From positions 1 through 49,879 of the forward strand of contig JAIEMG010000158.1 of assembly GCA_019752375.1 (NCBI GenBank): DNA of 49,879 bases. Direction: 5' to 3'. Of the stretch, positions 16,193 through 25,500 are shown one piece after another (the first letter of the stretch is position 1; each line of letters starts with the position of its first letter). A program made the position numbers and the translations under genes. The notes beneath the pieces were generated by a model. It had not been told where the DNA came from and searched no databases. It saw only the letters and a list, made by a program, of their open reading frames with translations. Origin of the DNA: Gemmataceae bacterium (GTDB lineage Bacteria > Planctomycetota > Planctomycetia > Gemmatales > Gemmataceae).

Positions 16193-16768
16193 GTGAGCAC
16201 TGTCTTGAACACCGACAATCCCAAACCCGCCGGCAAGCCCACACCCGCCGCCAGGCCCACGCCCAGCGCCAGGCCCGCGCCTGCCGCCAGGCCCGCACCA
16301 GCTGCCAACAAGCCCACGCCGCCACCGGCCCGGATCGAGCAGGTGCGCGCGGCCTGCGGCCACATGACCGATTTTCCGGTCTTCGATGACCGGCGCGACC
16401 AGCGATTCCGCGAGCAACGGCGCGCCAAGACCGCGAGCCGCATGTGTGCGGACTGCCGACAGAAGGCCGAAGTCGAACGGAACATCCAGGCGGAGAAAAT
16501 GAAAGAAGAGAAAGCCCGCAAGAAGGCCGAGCAGGCCGAGGCCCAGGCGAAGGCGCCGCAAGGACAAGCCGCGAAGCCAGTCCAGCAACGCCTCCCCGAC
16601 GGCTCCGTCTTCCACGTCGTCTACGACGCGGCCAAGACCCAATGGAGCGGAACGCTGACCGTGCCGGAAAAGGGCGAGTTCAAAGCGAGCGCTTCCGGCG
16701 TGTTCCGATTGCTCGAACTGCTCGACCGCCACTACTGGCAGGCCGTCGGACGTGCCAAAGAAGGATAG
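16193..16768 (+). CDS. Hypothetical protein with Pro/Ala-rich head, Cys/His motif and charged coiled coil
   Basis: The 191-residue product starts at GTG 16193, but AGGAGA lies almost against it. The TTG at 16205 is a possible alternative start. Residues 1-45 are a Pro/Ala/Lys repeat-like head (KPTPAARPTPSARP). A segment follows with CGHMTDF and CADCR, a possible zinc site, joined by an Arg-rich helix. Then come a Lys/Glu/Ala coiled coil (about residues 95-125) and a C-terminal domain ending FRLLELLDRHYW. It is cytoplasmic by composition, as no signal peptide is visible. I recognise the layout as planctomycete-like but know no function. Confidence 0.75.
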   Translation: MSTVLNTDNPKPAGKPTPAARPTPSARPAPAARPAPAANKPTPPPARIEQVRAACGHMTDFPVFDDRRDQRFREQRRAKTASRMCADCRQKAEVERNIQAEKMKEEKARKKAEQAEAQAKAPQGQAAKPVQQRLPDGSVFHVVYDAAKTQWSGTLTVPEKGEFKASASGVFRLLELLDRHYWQAVGRAKEG

Positions 16769-16949
16769 GTTTTGTTGCCGCGGCTTCAGCCTGCGGAATG
16801 GCGTCGCAGCGGCCGTTAGTCCGACGCGCAAGCGAGGGACAATTTATACCCGACGCCGGCGGAAATGACCCAACAGAGTGGCCGGGGCTAAGGTACTCCG
16901 AAGCCCCGGCATGACGCTCCCGCAATGCGTCCACGCGACGTGATAATCC

Positions 16950-17090
16950 AGGTTTGGCTTGCCCGCCAATGCGTCGCGCAGGGCCTACGTCGAGGTCGCC
17001 AGCCTCGGCCACGAATGGGCCACAAGTCCGACGCCAACGAGACGATCTGGAAGTTCTTTGCCGACCATCCGCGCGGCAAGAAGGGGATCC
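16950..17090 (+). pseudogene. Possible frameshifted remnant of a PHB-depolymerase-like esterase C-terminus
   Basis: One frame reads YVEVASLGHEWA and, after a shift at about 17021, another reads SDANETIWKFFADHPR. Together these match the usual ending of the polyhydroxybutyrate-depolymerase/feruloyl-esterase-like alpha/beta hydrolases: a GLGHxWP-type catalytic-histidine motif, then a DAxxxIWxFFxxHP helix. No catalytic serine region is found upstream, so only the tail survives. The match is from memory and short. The surrounding 16769-17202 has no intact gene. Confidence 0.4.
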
Positions 17091-17202
17091 GTCCAAGCGC
17101 GCGGGGAAGTGCACTTGAGCGAGGAAATTCACTGTCAGCGGACCGACGCAGGGATAAGATCACTCCGTGGAGTCCGAACCCCGGTCCCAGGAAGGTGATC
17201 CC

Positions 17203-18303
17203 ATGAGTCTCACGCTCCTCGGTCTGGGAACGGCGGTCCCTGCCACGCAAGTCACTCAGTCCGATGCCCTGCGGATCGCCCAGACCGTATGCTGCCGAAC
17301 CGAGGCACAGGTCGCCCTGGCAACGCACGTCCACAATCACAGCGGCATCGCCACGCGCCACATGGCGTACTCGCGGGCCATTCTGGACGATGTCCTGCAG
17401 CAGACCAAGAAATCGCGGTCCGAATTCTTGCCCACGTCCGCGAGCGACAACTGCGGCCCCACCACCGGCATGCGGATGAAGCGCTATCTCGAACACGCCG
17501 TGCCCCTGGCCGTGTCGGCAGCGCGCAAAGCGCTGGCGGAGTCCGGCACTTCGGCGGTGGACCTTACCCATCTCGTGACGGTTTCCTGCACGGGTTTTCA
17601 GGCACCCGGAATGGAGCTGGACCTGATCCACGGCTTGGACTTGACCGCGACGATCGAGCGCACGCACATTGGATTCATGGGCTGTCACGGGGCGCTCAAT
17701 GGCTTGCGCGTTGCCGACGCGTTTGCCGGCGCCGATCCCGCGGCTCGAATCCTCCTTTGCGCGACTGAATTGTGCAGCCTTCATTTTCACTTCGGCTTCG
17801 ACCCGCAGAAGATGGTGGCGAACGCCCTCTTTGCCGACGGGTCGGCTGCCGTCGTTGGCGCTGCATTGCCCATGGCCGACGCCTGGCGCGTGGCCGCGAC
17901 GGGGTCGTGCATCCTTCCGGATTCCCGCGCGGACATGGGGTGGGTCATCGGCGACCACGGCTTCGAGATGACGCTGAGCCGGCGCATTCCGGAGTTGATC
18001 GCCAAAAACCTCCGACCGTGGATGCAGGGTTGGCTTGGGCAATCGGGCCTCGGGTTCCAGGACGTCCGGACCTGGGCGGTGCATCCGGGCGGGCCGATGA
18101 TCCTGAACGCCGTCGAGGAAGCGCTGGTTCTGCCGGGCAGCGCGACCGCGGTGTCGCGCGAGGTGTTGTCGGAATTCGGCAACATGTCGTCGGCCACGAT
18201 CCTGTTCATCATCGATCGTCTCCGTCGCCGTCAGGCGCCCCGCCCGTGCGTGGCCCTGGCGTTCGGCCCCGGCATGGCGGCCGAAGCGGTGCTCTTCCAG
18301 TAG
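17203..18303 (+). CDS. Type III polyketide synthase (chalcone/stilbene synthase family)
   Basis: The 366-residue product starts at ATG 17203, preceded by AGGAAGGTGA; an upstream GTG is less likely. The Cys-His-Asn triad of type III PKSs is visible: Cys161 in IGFMGCHGALNGLR, His294 in WAVHPGGP and Asn327 in FGNMSSATILF. Length is typical. The enzyme condenses an acyl-CoA starter with malonyl-CoA units and cyclises the chain to a pyrone or resorcinol. The next two genes encode a methyltransferase and a flavoprotein, the same order as srsA-srsB-srsC of Streptomyces griseus, which makes phenolic lipids. A phenolic-lipid or alkylpyrone product is therefore inferred. Confidence 0.92.
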   Translation: MSLTLLGLGTAVPATQVTQSDALRIAQTVCCRTEAQVALATHVHNHSGIATRHMAYSRAILDDVLQQTKKSRSEFLPTSASDNCGPTTGMRMKRYLEHAVPLAVSAARKALAESGTSAVDLTHLVTVSCTGFQAPGMELDLIHGLDLTATIERTHIGFMGCHGALNGLRVADAFAGADPAARILLCATELCSLHFHFGFDPQKMVANALFADGSAAVVGAALPMADAWRVAATGSCILPDSRADMGWVIGDHGFEMTLSRRIPELIAKNLRPWMQGWLGQSGLGFQDVRTWAVHPGGPMILNAVEEALVLPGSATAVSREVLSEFGNMSSATILFIIDRLRRRQAPRPCVALAFGPGMAAEAVLFQ

Positions 18304-18321
18304 CGGAAAGAGGTGCATCGC

Positions 18322-19035
18322 GTGCTTTTCTCCGCGCTCGACCAACGCCGGCTTCAGCCGGAGATCATGGACCAGCCGGGACTGGGCGAACGCCAGCACA
18401 TCGACGCCCTCAACGGCCTGCGCCGAATCAACGTCTTCAGTGGCAGTGCCGGCATCCTCTGGCGACCGATCCGCGCGCTGGCGCGGGAACGGGGCTTTGA
18501 GCCATTGCGGTTGCTCGATCTCGCGACCGGCAGCGGAGACGTGCCGATTCGCCTGTGTCTCAAGGCGCGTCGTGCCGGTGTGGACCTCCGGGCGGCTGCC
18601 TGTGACGTCAATCCGCAAGCCATCCGCTATGCCGCACAGCGGGCGACGCAATGCAACGCCCCGGTGGACTTCTTTCCGCTCGACGCCGTTCGCGACGCTA
18701 TTCCAGCGGGGTTCGACATCATCACCAGCTCTCTCTTCCTGCACCACCTGGAGACCGAACAGGCCGTTTCCCTGCTGCGTCGCGCCGCGGAAGCCACCCG
18801 AACGCTGGTACTGATCAACGACCTGGTCCGTTGCCGCGCTGGCTATGCCCTGGCCTTCCTCGGCACGCGCCTCCTTTCGCGCTCCCCCGTGGTGCACGTC
18901 GATGGCCCACGCTCGGTCGAAGGAGCGTTCACGCGAGCAGAGGCCGCCGGCCTGGCGCGGCAAGCGGGATTGGAAGGCGCCACGGTGGCACGGCGCTGGC
19001 CGTTTCGCTTCCTTCTGACCTGGAGGAAGGGTTGA
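18322..19035 (+). CDS. SAM-dependent methyltransferase of the type III PKS operon
   Basis: The 237-residue product uses GTG 18322, with AAGAGG 8 nt upstream; GTG 18313 and ATG 18367 are alternatives. A Rossmann-fold motif I (LLDLATGSGDVPIRL) and motif II (AACDVNPQAI) bind S-adenosylmethionine, and post-I and motif IV-like segments (FDIITSSLFLHHL) follow. It is the second gene of the PKS operon and its stop overlaps the next start (TTGA). By analogy with SrsB it would methylate the polyketide core, on oxygen or carbon; this is inferred from context. Confidence 0.85.
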   Translation: MLFSALDQRRLQPEIMDQPGLGERQHIDALNGLRRINVFSGSAGILWRPIRALARERGFEPLRLLDLATGSGDVPIRLCLKARRAGVDLRAAACDVNPQAIRYAAQRATQCNAPVDFFPLDAVRDAIPAGFDIITSSLFLHHLETEQAVSLLRRAAEATRTLVLINDLVRCRAGYALAFLGTRLLSRSPVVHVDGPRSVEGAFTRAEAAGLARQAGLEGATVARRWPFRFLLTWRKG

Positions 19036-20174
19036 CGTTGCAGGCAACTCTTGGCCTCGATGAGGCCGCCGCTCGCACCTGGGACGCGATCGCGGTCGGT
19101 GCCGGTCCGGCGGGAGCGCTGGCAGCGCACGAACTCGCGCGGCGTGGGGTCTCCGTCCTGCTCGTCGATAAGTGTGTGTTCCCACGCTGGAAGGTGTGCG
19201 GCTGCTGCGTCAATGGACGGGCCTTGGCAGCGCTCCGCAGCGCGGGGCTGGGCGAGTTGGCGGCGCAGCGGGGTGCGGTGCCGCTGGAAGGCATCCTGCT
19301 GGCCGCGGCGGGACGGCGTGCACTGGTCCCCTTGCGCGGCGAGGTCGCGCTCTCGCGTGAAGCACTCGATGCGGGTCTGGTAAATGCAGCGGTCGGGTCC
19401 GGCACGTCCTTCCTGCCCGAGACGCAGGCGACGTTAGGAAAGGCGGGTGCCTGCACGCGCACGGTGCTGCTCCGCCAGGGTGAGCGCACTGTGGATGTTG
19501 AAGCGCGCGTGGTGGTCGCCGCGCCGGGCCTGGGCGGGCGCTTCATTCCCGGCGAAACTCCACGCGCTCAGGCTGATTCGCGGATCGGCGCGGGGGTCGT
19601 CGCCGACGGGCCGCCGGAGTTCTACGTCCCCGGCAGGATCTTCATGGCGACGGGGCATGGCGGCTATGTGGGCCTGGTCCGGCGCGAAGACGGGCGACTC
19701 AACATCGCCGCCGCCTTCGACGCCTCGTTCGTCAAGCAGGAACAGGGACCTGGTGCGGCAGCGATGCGAGTCCTTCAGCAAGCCGGCTTTCCCGCGATCG
19801 CGGACCTGGAGTCCCTGGCCTGGCGCGGCACTCCGACCCTGACGCGCCGGCCGGCCCACGTGGCAGCCGAGCGCGTTTTCGTTCTTGGGGACGCGGCGGG
19901 CTACGTGGAGCCCTTCACCGGCGAGGGAATCGCCTGGGCGCTCGGGGCTGGCGTTGCGCTCGCACCACTCGCCCTCCGCGCCGTCCGTCGCTGGGACTCT
20001 TCTCTAGCCGACGCCTGGAGTCAGCGCCTTCGCCACACTGTCACTCGCCGACAGCGTGTGTGCCAGGTGACCGCAACGCTGCTGCGGCGGCCATCGCTTC
20101 TGGAAGGCGTCGTGGCAGTGCTCGCCTTCGCGCCTGGACTGGCGAGTCCGCTGGTTCATTACGTCAATTCATAG
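19032..20174 (+). CDS. FAD-dependent monooxygenase/oxidoreductase (geranylgeranyl-reductase-like) of the type III PKS operon
   Basis: The 380-residue flavoprotein starts at a TTG overlapping the methyltransferase stop (TTGA), with GGAGG 5 nt upstream; TTG 19038 is also possible. The N-terminal dinucleotide motif is GAGPAGALAAHELARRG, and the second FAD motif is FVLGDAAGYVEPFTGEG. A Cys-rich KVCGCCVNG follows the N-terminal domain. This family covers aromatic hydroxylases and prenyl reductases. In the SrsC-like position the likely reaction is hydroxylation of the alkylresorcinol ring. That assignment is contextual. Confidence 0.85.
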   Translation: MTLQATLGLDEAAARTWDAIAVGAGPAGALAAHELARRGVSVLLVDKCVFPRWKVCGCCVNGRALAALRSAGLGELAAQRGAVPLEGILLAAAGRRALVPLRGEVALSREALDAGLVNAAVGSGTSFLPETQATLGKAGACTRTVLLRQGERTVDVEARVVVAAPGLGGRFIPGETPRAQADSRIGAGVVADGPPEFYVPGRIFMATGHGGYVGLVRREDGRLNIAAAFDASFVKQEQGPGAAAMRVLQQAGFPAIADLESLAWRGTPTLTRRPAHVAAERVFVLGDAAGYVEPFTGEGIAWALGAGVALAPLALRAVRRWDSSLADAWSQRLRHTVTRRQRVCQVTATLLRRPSLLEGVVAVLAFAPGLASPLVHYVNS

Positions 20175-20283
20175 ACTGCGATCGTGGTGTTCGGACCGGG
20201 TCAACATCCCCCCGTGCATGGACAACGGGGTTGCTGCGTGTCCATGCTGGAGCCTGCGGCAGCGATGACGCGTCTGTGCGAGC

Positions 20284-20404
20284 CTTGTAGGGTGCGTCAA
20301 GCGTACTCGCGCGGACGCACCGGAATGCGGACGCGTAGGTGAAGTCAACCGGCAAGTGATGGTTGCGGTGCGTCCGCGCGAGTACGCTTGACGCACCCTA
20401 CAAG
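20284..20404. repeat. Perfect 39-bp inverted repeat with 43-nt spacer (MITE-like)
   Basis: 20284-20322 is the exact reverse complement of 20366-20404. Each arm contains GTAGGGTGCGTCAAGC and GCGCGGACGCACC. The unit is 121 bp, lies between the PKS operon and the kinase gene and has no coding capacity. It resembles a small non-autonomous insertion, or a long hairpin ending the PKS transcript. No target duplication is obvious. Confidence 0.8.
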
Positions 20405-20866
20405 CGACTACAGGCGACAGACGTTAGGCGAGACCACTGTTCCAGCGGACAAACGCTCGCCCGTACGCTCGGGGAGGCATCCGGAAACCGTGCCTGCGTC
20501 TGCCCCCATCCGGTGACGGCGAAACTTTATGCTCCCGTAAGAAAGCGGCGCGAACCCGATGCTCAGGAACTGGGCAGTCACTGGAGGAGTGACTTCGATT
20601 CAGCAACCGACGCATCAATGACGCATGCGCACAACTGACTGCTTTTCCACCCGTTAGCTCAATTCCGCGCACTGGCAACGCGCGTTCGCCTCCCATCGGC
20701 ATCGCTTTTGCAGCTTGCTCCGCCAGCAAACGTGATGTTCCCGCCTTCAGGTACTCTCCTCTACTCTCCCACCTGGGCCACTCGACGATCTGTGTACTGT
20801 TGTGCACAATTCGTGCTGGCTGTAGTCCGCGGTTCCATCGGAGCGTGTCTGGCACCTGGGGCGAAC
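20405..20866. other. Intergenic region upstream of the kinase-WD40 gene
   Basis: About 460 nt with no gene I can support. The kinase frame extends upstream to 20708, but that extension has neither a ribosome binding site nor kinase-family similarity. A palindromic TTGTGCACAA lies near 20811 and could be regulatory. Nothing else stands out. Confidence 0.4.
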
Positions 20867-23800
20867 ATGGTCCTGACGTCGGCGGACAATCTGGTCCAAG
20901 TGCTGCGGCAGTGCCACTTCCTCGAACCAGGGCAGTTGCGCAAACTTCAGCGCGTGAGCGAGGCTCGCGGTCTGGATGCTCATGGCATGGCCCAGTACGC
21001 GCTGAGCCGCAACTGGCTGACGCCGTTTCAGGTCAATCAAATCCTGGCCGGGCGCGGGCAAGGCCTCCACCTCGGACCATACATCATCCTGGAACGCCTG
21101 GGCGAGGGCGGCATGGCCCAGGTGTTCAAGGCACGGCATCACCTCATCGACCGCATCGTCGCATTGAAGCTGATCCGGCCCGATCATCTGCAGAACCGCG
21201 ACGCCGTGGCGAGGTTTCGGCGAGAGACGCAGGCCGCGGCTCAGCTCTCGCATCCCAACATCGTGCTGGCCTTCGATGCCGACGAGGTCAACGGCAAGCA
21301 TTTCTTCGTGATGGAGTACATGGAAGGCACGGATTTGTCGCGGCTGGTCAAGAGCCAGGGGCCGCTACCCGTGGCGCAGGCAGCCGACTATGTTCGTCAG
21401 GCCGCCCTGGGCTTGCAGCATGCGTCCGAAAAGGGAATGGTCCACCGCGACATCAAGCCGTCCAACCTGGTCGTTACCAGTCCGTCCGCCTCGACCAGCT
21501 CCTCGCCAAAATGGGGGCTGCTCAAGATCCTCGACATGGGCCTGGCGCGGCTGAACCTGGCGGATGACGTGAAGGAGAACACGGAACTGACGCACGTTGG
21601 CCATCTCATCGGTACGCCGGAATACCTGGCACCGGAGCAAGCGGCCAACCCACACGACGCGGATGTCCGGGCAGACCTGTACAGCCTGGGTTGCTCGTTC
21701 TACTTCCTGCTGACCGGCCAGGTGCCATTTCCCGGCGGCACGGCGATCGACAAGCTCTTTCGGCACCGCTTGGAACAGGCGAAGCCCGTAGAAGTGCTGC
21801 GGCCCGAGGTGCCGGTGGATCTGGCCGCAGTGGTCCGTACTCTGATGGCGAAGCGCCCGGAAGACCGCTATCAACAGCCGAATGACTTGGTTGCCGTCCT
21901 GGAACCCTGGATCGCACGGAACAGCGGTTCTCGCCCGCTGCCGACGCGCCAGGTGAAGGAGCGCATGGCGGCAATCACCACCGCCGAGCGCGGTCAGCCG
22001 CCTCGACTGGCGACCGAGACCGCGACGGGCCCAAGCAGGACACCAATCGCACGCCCGGCCCCCGCGGCAGCCCGGTCGCCGGTGCCTGCTCCGTCCACGA
22101 CCGCCCGTCGCGAGTTGTGGAGACGGCAGACCGTCATTGGCGGATGCGTCTTGCTCGGGTGCCTTGCACTCTTTGCGTTCTTGTTGTCTTTCGACCTGCG
22201 TTCTTCCAAGGGCCGCAAAGACGACGCGACCGGCGGTGAGGAATCGCGCGATCCGCTGGCGCGCTTTCTGGCCCGCGCCGAGCAGCCGCAGACCGACATC
22301 AAGCAGTTGCGTCAGGAGATCGACGCCTATCGATTGCAGAACGCCGGCACTCCCGCGGGCCGGCGCGCCGCGGACCTGTTGAATCAGATCCCCGGTCCGC
22401 TCGACGACTTCGATCCGCGCCAGGTGCCGCCAGAAAACCGCATCGAAGGTGGTCCAGGCGATTTGGTGGCCCTGCTCGGCGATCCGCGCCTGCGCCACGG
22501 CGGACACGCCTTTGTCGTGGCCTACAGCCCCGATGGCAAAACGCTCGCCAGCGGCGGCGAGGATCGCACCGTGTATCTCTGGGACGCGGCGAACGGCAAG
22601 AAACGCATCGCACTGATGGGCCATGGCGGTCCGATCGCGGGCGTTGCGTGGGCCGATGGCAAGACCCTCGTCTCCTCCAGCCACGATGGCACGGTCAGGG
22701 TCTGGGACGTTCCGGGACGCAAGGAACGACACGTGCTGCGCCATCCGACCCACGTTCGCGGCATCGCCATTTCCGCGAATGGCAAGCTCGTGATCACGGC
22801 ATCGCATGGCGAGCACGGGCTGCCCGGCGGCGGCGTCCGCGTGTGGGACGTCCAGAGCGGTAAGGAACTGTTTCGCCTCGACGGGCATCATGGAGTCGTC
22901 CACGGCGTTGCAATCTCACCCGACAGCCAATTGATCGCTTCCGGCGGCGAAGACAAGACGATTCGCCTCTGGGACGTCGTTCAACACAAGGAGCTCGCCG
23001 TCCTGCGCGGGCACGACGGCAATGTCTACAGCATCGTATTCAGCGCCGATGGCAAGACGCTGGCCTCCGGCGGCCACGACAAAACGGTGCGGCTCTGGGA
23101 CATTGCGCAGCGGAAGGAGAAGGCACCGGCGAAGGACTGCGGTCATCACGTCACATCCGTCATGTTCCAGCCGAAGACAGCCGTGCTGGCCGCGGCCGTT
23201 CACGATGGATCGGTGCGCGTCTGGGACACGGCCAACGGTCAGGATCGCGCGACGCTGCGCGGTCATCACGGCGCCGTCCAGTCCGCCGCGTTCAGCCCCG
23301 ATGGCCAGACAATCGCCTCGGCAGGGCACGATGCGACCGTCCGGCTCTGGGACTGGGCCAAGCAGCAAGAAAAGCCGCAGGGCGATCGCACATTCGGCTG
23401 GGCCACGGTCGCAGCCTTGGCTCCGGACGATCAGACGATCGCAACGGGACATCGCGGCGGCAAGGTCCGTCTCTGGGATGTGCCCTCGCTGCGCAAGGGG
23501 GCTGTATTCGAAAAGCACCAGCACGGCGTGATGGCATTGGCCTTCAGCCCGGACGGCAAAATGCTCCTTTCCAGCGGATGGGACAACATTGCGACGCTCT
23601 GGGACCTGGGCGCCAGCAAGGAACGCTTCACGTTGCGCGGACACCAGCATCCCATCGTTCGACTCGGATTCGGTCCCGGTGGATCGATCGCAGTCACCGC
23701 CAGTCACGATCAGACGGCCCGGTTGTGGGACACCGCCACGGGTACCGAGAAGTTTGTCCTCCAGGGCCATGGACATGCACTGCACTCCGCAGCCATAGCA

Positions 23801-24268
23801 CCCGACGGGAAGACCGTGGCAACGGGCAGCCATGACCGTGTCGTCAAGTTTTGGGATGCGGCGACCGGCAAGGAAAAAGGAAGCCTGGGTGAGTTCAGCG
23901 GCGAAACAATGCTCTTCCTGCCCGATGGCAAGGCACTGGTCACGGGCAGCCAACACGGCTCAGTTCGTCTCTGGGACCTGACCGGCCCCAAGCCCACCGA
24001 AGGCCGGACCCTGGCCGGGGTCAACATCGGCTGGATCAAGTCGCTGGCGCTGTCTCCGGACGGCAAGGTGCTGGCCATCGGCAGCCACGACGGCCGATTG
24101 GTGCTTTACGGCCTCGCGGTCAACAAGGAGCTGCGGCAATGGCAGTTGTCGGGGTCGATCAACGGCCTGGCGTATGCGGTCGATGGCCGTCATCTGCTCT
24201 GCGTCAATGCCAATGGCACCGTCGCGTTGTTCCGCCTCGCGCTGCCAGAGAAGGGGCGCCGCAGCTGA
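20867..24268 (+). CDS. Transmembrane Ser/Thr protein kinase with 14 C-terminal WD40 repeats
   Basis: The 1133-residue protein starts at ATG 20867, near the conserved N-terminal helical region (NWLTPFQVNQILAGRG) that precedes the kinase in all three kinases of this window. The kinase spans about 71-345: Gly-rich loop LGEGGMAQVFKA, VALKL lysine, HRDIKPSN catalytic loop, DMGLAR (DFG is DMG) and a TPEYLAPE activation segment. A transmembrane helix lies at about 424-445. About 14 WD40 repeats (from about residue 540) follow, the last two degenerate, consistent with two seven-bladed propellers outside the membrane. It probably couples external binding to phosphorylation; substrates are unknown. Confidence 0.93.
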   Translation: MVLTSADNLVQVLRQCHFLEPGQLRKLQRVSEARGLDAHGMAQYALSRNWLTPFQVNQILAGRGQGLHLGPYIILERLGEGGMAQVFKARHHLIDRIVALKLIRPDHLQNRDAVARFRRETQAAAQLSHPNIVLAFDADEVNGKHFFVMEYMEGTDLSRLVKSQGPLPVAQAADYVRQAALGLQHASEKGMVHRDIKPSNLVVTSPSASTSSSPKWGLLKILDMGLARLNLADDVKENTELTHVGHLIGTPEYLAPEQAANPHDADVRADLYSLGCSFYFLLTGQVPFPGGTAIDKLFRHRLEQAKPVEVLRPEVPVDLAAVVRTLMAKRPEDRYQQPNDLVAVLEPWIARNSGSRPLPTRQVKERMAAITTAERGQPPRLATETATGPSRTPIARPAPAAARSPVPAPSTTARRELWRRQTVIGGCVLLGCLALFAFLLSFDLRSSKGRKDDATGGEESRDPLARFLARAEQPQTDIKQLRQEIDAYRLQNAGTPAGRRAADLLNQIPGPLDDFDPRQVPPENRIEGGPGDLVALLGDPRLRHGGHAFVVAYSPDGKTLASGGEDRTVYLWDAANGKKRIALMGHGGPIAGVAWADGKTLVSSSHDGTVRVWDVPGRKERHVLRHPTHVRGIAISANGKLVITASHGEHGLPGGGVRVWDVQSGKELFRLDGHHGVVHGVAISPDSQLIASGGEDKTIRLWDVVQHKELAVLRGHDGNVYSIVFSADGKTLASGGHDKTVRLWDIAQRKEKAPAKDCGHHVTSVMFQPKTAVLAAAVHDGSVRVWDTANGQDRATLRGHHGAVQSAAFSPDGQTIASAGHDATVRLWDWAKQQEKPQGDRTFGWATVAALAPDDQTIATGHRGGKVRLWDVPSLRKGAVFEKHQHGVMALAFSPDGKMLLSSGWDNIATLWDLGASKERFTLRGHQHPIVRLGFGPGGSIAVTASHDQTARLWDTATGTEKFVLQGHGHALHSAAIAPDGKTVATGSHDRVVKFWDAATGKEKGSLGEFSGETMLFLPDGKALVTGSQHGSVRLWDLTGPKPTEGRTLAGVNIGWIKSLALSPDGKVLAIGSHDGRLVLYGLAVNKELRQWQLSGSINGLAYAVDGRHLLCVNANGTVALFRLALPEKGRRS

Positions 24269-24462
24269 GCGGGCACCCGTCGCAGCGGGATCTTCGCCCC
24301 GGCTGATTCACGACCGAGAGCCCGGTCACGAGGGAAAAGGTGACTCCTGGCTGACCGATCTTCTTCTCCTTAAAATCCCGCCGTTGCGCGCGCTTTCCGT
24401 TCCCCACCCTGCCTACAATTCGAGACAGTCACCTACCCCTTATGGCTGTGGGGCCACCGCGC

Positions 24463-25500
24463 ATGAACGCTGCGACGACCGAATCGCGTGAAGAGACGAT
24501 CACCCTCCGCCAGGCCAAGAAGCTGGTCCAGTGCATGGCGCACGAGCAGAGCTTCTTGCTGCTGTCGCCGCCGGGGGTCGGCAAGTCGGACATGGTCTAT
24601 CAGGCTGCCGCCGAGATGCGTTTGCCTTGCCGCTCGCTCCTGGGCACGCAGATCGCTCCGGAAGACGTCAGCGGCATCCCGCGCATCGTCGGCGAGCGCT
24701 CGGTCTTCTGCCCGCCGCGCGTGCTGCTGCCCGAGAAGCCGGAGCCGTTCTGCCTGTTCCTCGACGAGCTGCCGGCCTGCGCCCCAGATGTGCAAAAAGC
24801 CTTCTACTCCCTGCTGCTGGAGCGTCGCCTCGGCGAACACGCATTGCCGACGGGCACCTGGGTCGTGGCAGCGGGCAACCGCATGCAGGATCGGGCGCTG
24901 GTCCGCGCGCTTAGCTCCGCACTGATCAACCGCGTCACGATCCTGCACCTGCGCGTGGACGTTCAGGAGTGGCTCGACTGGGCCGAGACGGCCAACGTGC
25001 GTCCCGAAGTCCGCGGCTTCATCGCCTCCATGCCCGAAGCGCTGATGCGGGGCGTGCCGGACCAGCCGGTGCCGTTCTCCACGCCGCGGGCCTGGACGCT
25101 GTTTTCGCGTGCCCTCGACCTGGCGGAGGCCAACGGCATCCTGGATGCGACCACTCGCCGCGCCCTGGCATTTGGCCGCCTGTCCGCCGAGGATGCGGCG
25201 GTCTTCTGCGCCCTGGCGGAAGAAGCCATTGGCGCCATGAAGCCGCTGGAGCACTACATCGAGCATCCGGAGGCCCTGCCCGAGAGCGAGTCGGCCCGCT
25301 GGTTCATCCTGAATTGCATCCGGCAACTCGTGAAGGACGGCCGCCTGCGCGCTATCAAGCCGCGCGTCATCAACCGCTTCTTGCGCAGCCTGCCCACCGA
25401 GCACCAGCTCACGCTGCTGACCGACCTGGTCGATCGCTGGGGTGCATTGGGCGCCGAGCGCGCCATGTTCGATGTGCTGAAGAAGGTGACCAAGCTATGA
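24463..25500 (+). CDS. MoxR-type AAA+ ATPase
   Basis: The 345-residue product carries Walker A (PPGVGKSD), Walker B (CLFLDELPA), a sensor-1-like VVAAGNR and an arginine-rich segment (LSSALINRV), as in MoxR/RavA-type AAA+ ATPases. ATG 24463 is used because GTGGGG lies 9 nt upstream; ATG 24442 in the same frame has no such site. MoxR ATPases act as chaperones or remodelling factors, usually with a VWA partner. That partner is the very next gene, coupled by an ATGA overlap. Confidence 0.88.
   Translation: MNAATTESREETITLRQAKKLVQCMAHEQSFLLLSPPGVGKSDMVYQAAAEMRLPCRSLLGTQIAPEDVSGIPRIVGERSVFCPPRVLLPEKPEPFCLFLDELPACAPDVQKAFYSLLLERRLGEHALPTGTWVVAAGNRMQDRALVRALSSALINRVTILHLRVDVQEWLDWAETANVRPEVRGFIASMPEALMRGVPDQPVPFSTPRAWTLFSRALDLAEANGILDATTRRALAFGRLSAEDAAVFCALAEEAIGAMKPLEHYIEHPEALPESESARWFILNCIRQLVKDGRLRAIKPRVINRFLRSLPTEHQLTLLTDLVDRWGALGAERAMFDVLKKVTKL

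Noticed and set aside
15836..16831. A 331-codon minus-strand frame
   Set aside because: It overlaps the 16193-16768 gene antisense. The apparent hydrophobic segments come from the reverse of Pro/Ala and Lys/Glu codons.
16888..19185. A 765-codon open frame on the minus strand across the PKS operon
   Set aside because: Antisense to the PKS and methyltransferase genes, with no recognisable domain.
20708..20866. An N-terminal extension of the kinase-WD40 protein
   Set aside because: Residues encoded here lack similarity to the shared N-terminal region and have no start signal; ATG 20867 fits the paralogues.
24384..24419. A promoter TTGCGC...TACAAT before the MoxR gene
   Set aside because: The -10-like TACAAT is good, but the only -35-like word is 24 nt away, too far for sigma-70.
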